A stretch of 64,000 bases of DNA from Ureibacillus terrenus (GTDB taxonomy: Bacteria; Bacillota; Bacilli; Bacillales_A; Planococcaceae). A model generated the notes under the pieces. The model saw only the letters and a list, made by a program, of their open reading frames with translations, had not been told where the DNA came from and did not search any database. Below are positions 62,472 to 64,000 of the stretch, one piece after another (position 1 is the first letter of the stretch; the number at the start of each line of letters is the position of its first letter). The position numbers were made by a program, and so were the translations under genes. The stretch covers positions 54,725-118,724 of the forward strand of contig NZ_VIGD01000010.1 in NCBI RefSeq assembly GCF_006569205.1. The letters are read 5' to 3'.

Positions 62472-62912
62472 GTGTTAAACAAACCATTTGAACACTTTCA
62501 AATCGGGGAATCATGGATTTCCCGCGGCCGCACCGTAACGGAAAGCGATATTGTGAATTTTGCCGGTGTCAGCGGCGATTTTTTTCCGTTACATACCGAT
62601 TCGGAATATGCCAAAAATACGATTTTTAAGCAGCGGATTGCCCATGGCCTCCTGGTATTATCAATAGGGACAGGCCTTTTGGAAATGGCGCCCGGCACGG
62701 TTGCAGCCTTTTACGGAATAGAAAAGCTGAGATTTATTAAGCCGGTATTTATAGGGGATACAATCCATTTAAAATTGACAGTTACGGATTTAAAAGATAA
62801 AGGAAACGGCACCGGAGTGGTCACGTTCCAGCAGGAAATCATAAAGCAAACAGGGGAAATCGCTGTGATTGCGGAATATAAATTTCTGATGAACAAAAAA
62901 GAACGCGAATAA
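62472..62912 (+). CDS. MaoC-family hydratase
   Basis: 146 residues from GTG 62472 (AAAGGGGAG upstream); an ATG at 62424 adds an unrelated tail. Motif FAGVSGDFFPLHTDSEYA with Asp and His and IAHGLLVLSIGTGL is the R-hydratase signature. Unlike the pair at 30.8-31.5 kb it is a stand-alone hot-dog enzyme. Mobile-element debris begins directly after its stop. Confidence 0.87.
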   Translation: MLNKPFEHFQIGESWISRGRTVTESDIVNFAGVSGDFFPLHTDSEYAKNTIFKQRIAHGLLVLSIGTGLLEMAPGTVAAFYGIEKLRFIKPVFIGDTIHLKLTVTDLKDKGNGTGVVTFQQEIIKQTGEIAVIAEYKFLMNKKERE

Positions 62913-63676
62913 TAGGTACTTTTTTTCTTTTTTTATTGGTTACGCTTAATGTGGTAGTTCTACCTTGAACGAGATCACCGACGTAATGAGGATTTGTTAA
63001 GATATTTTTAATGGTCGATTCATGCCATTTATCTCCTGCATTTATTTTACCTGCAACTTGCGAAGGGGTTGGAACTCCTTCTTTATATAGTTGTCTCGCA
63101 ATACTTTCTCTTCCGCGCCCCTCTAAATATTCTTTAAAAATTCGTCGTACAATGTTTGGTGTCTCGTCATCCCGAATATACAATTTTCCATCCCGTACTT
63201 CATATCCATAGGGGGGATTTGAACCTTGAAAAAGGCCATTTTTTGCACGTGTTTTTAATGTTTCCTTCACACGATTACTAGTGTTTTGGGATTCTTGCTC
63301 ATACATCCATGCGTAAAGACCAAACATATGCGTGTTACCGGTTAAGGTATTGATTGCATTATCCAGTGTAATGATATGAATCCCATGGTTCTCACATAAA
63401 TTTTTGATTTTATACTATACGATAATTCTCCGTTACGAGCCAAACGAGATAACTCTTTGGCGAGGATAATGTCAAACTTTTTATCCTGCGCATCTTGAAT
63501 CAATTTTTGAAGTTGTTCTCTTTTTGCTGTCGTCCCGCTTTCTATCTCTATATAAAAGTTGTAAATATCCCACCCCTTTTCGGCTATATAGTTGTAGAAC
63601 AATTCTTGCTGATATTTAAGGAATCTTTTTGTTCTTCTTTATCGGTAGAAACACGAACATAAACTGCACATCTCAA
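62913..63676 (-). pseudogene. serine site-specific recombinase remnant (two frameshifts, truncated)
   Basis: Read in pieces on the minus strand from TTG 63676: RCAVYVRVSTDKEEQK (catalytic Ser in VRVST), then after a one-base loss near 63616 YQQELFYNYIAEKGW and ILAKELSRLARN, then after a tandem 5-bp duplication at 63411-63420 the frame resumes at NLCENHGIHIITLDNAINTL and continues into the recombinase domain (NGLFQGSNPPYGYEVRDGKL, ESTIKNILTNPHYVGDLVQG). Homology stops at about NKKRKKVP, where the MaoC gene end begins, so the C-terminal half is missing. Certainly non-functional as read. Confidence 0.85.
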
Positions 63677-63843
63677 TACGAACCATGTCCTTTCTTTTTT
63701 TGTTGAGATGTAGCAGTGTTTACCTTAGTAGCATTATTGACAAGTTCCTTGATTTTATTATCAATAATGGAATTTATTAGATTCATAAACGTGACTGGAA
63801 TATCCGCAAAAATTCTGTCGACGGTGTTTTCTAGTCTATTCAC
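63673..63843 (-). CDS. small accessory protein upstream of the recombinase, 56 aa
   Basis: GTG 63843 with AGGAGA about ten bases upstream; the product begins MNRLENTVDRIFADIPVTFM and ends in a basic tail QQKKKGHGSY. Its TGA overlaps the TTG start of the recombinase, a typical coupled arrangement. Function unknown. Confidence 0.6.
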   Translation of the reverse strand: MNRLENTVDRIFADIPVTFMNLINSIIDNKIKELVNNATKVNTATSQQKKKGHGSY

Positions 63844-63955
63844 GATTTACTTATCTCCTTTTATATTTCTAAATGAGAGTTTTGCAAAATTAGATTTTTA
63901 TTAAAAAGAGTTTTAAAAGAAACCCAAATAAATTGGGGTATTTTGTATCTTTGGT

Positions 63956-64000
63956 TTACAAATATTCTGTTTGTCCTTTTTTGGGCGTACTTGCAGAATT
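63956..64000 (-). CDS. 3' end of a gene running off the window
   Basis: On the minus strand the frame NSASTPKKGQTEYL ends at TAA 63956-63958 and is followed by a small hairpin and T-rich stretch. Could be a second element gene; too short to identify. Confidence 0.35.
   Translation of the reverse strand, partial: NSASTPKKGQTEYL

Larger units (their letters stand above)
62913..64000 (-). mobile_element. remnant of a recombinase-bearing mobile element
   Basis: Contains the broken recombinase, a small upstream gene with overlapping stop/start, and a further partial gene running off the right edge. Higher AT content and different codon use than the housekeeping block. Only one end (next to the MaoC gene) is inside the window; no flanking repeats could be checked. 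Confidence 0.65.

Noticed and set aside
63716..63904. Plus-strand 62-codon hydrophobic frame
   Set aside because: It is the antisense of the coupled small gene 63673-63843 and has no ribosome binding site.

Overview
The window looks like a chromosomal segment of a low-to-moderate GC, endospore-forming Bacillales bacterium. It carries gerE, sspH, two YjcZ-type sporulation peptides and a core gene order that matches Bacillus subtilis (polX-mutS2-DUF350-lcfA-fadR-fadB-etfB-etfA-trxA-uvrC-lysC-yslB-sdhCAB-thioesterase-gerE-racE-rph-rdgB-ysnB). Strong AGGAGG-type ribosome binding sites and frequent TTG/GTG starts agree with this. A Planococcaceae-like member (Ureibacillus/Lysinibacillus neighbourhood) is my guess; the species cannot be fixed from sequence alone.

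Layout. 1-6.4 kb: end of an unknown gene, galU, pgi, an isochorismatase-fold hydrolase, a secreted LysM-CAP protein and rnhC. 6.5-30.4 kb: the conserved housekeeping block: division (zapA, cvpA), repair (polX, mutS2, uvrC), beta-oxidation under a FadR operator (lcfA, fadR, fadB, etfBA), thioredoxin, a LysC homologue, succinate dehydrogenase, racE, rph/rdgB and a tRNA-Arg(TCT). 30.5-34.9 kb, minus strand: bioY, acyl-CoA ligase, thiolase and two MaoC-type dehydratase genes behind two BirA-like boxes. 35-39.3 kb: saccharopine-dehydrogenase-like protein, PfpI protein, PepSY lipoprotein and a frameshifted PAS-GGDEF gene. 39.3-45.5 kb: an accessory catabolic island: two overlapping IclR regulators, divergent from a PaaK-type CoA ligase, hot-dog thioesterase, FAD hydroxylase and MFS transporter. 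45.6-62.9 kb: kamA-family radical SAM enzyme, an amino-acid ABC transporter, many small or single-gene units and spore genes. 62.9-64 kb: the wreck of a serine-recombinase mobile element.

How genes work together. The beta-oxidation block links acyl-CoA activation, hydration and electron transfer, with one palindrome in front of fadR fitting autoregulation. The BirA-box operon couples biotin uptake to acyl-CoA enzymes. The IclR island has the parts for activating an aromatic acid as its CoA ester, hydroxylating it and releasing the free acid, but no ring-cleavage enzyme is present in the window.

Most unusual items: (1) the gene at the lysC position has lost almost all aspartokinase catalytic motifs while keeping an open frame, both ACT domains and the internal start, and its leader lacks a recognisable lysine riboswitch but contains an intrinsic terminator; (2) the biotin-box operon with a thiolase lacking its second catalytic cysteine; (3) the CoA-ester hydroxylation island; (4) a candidate small RNA at about 5.4 kb; (5) several genes under 60 codons supported by strong ribosome binding sites.
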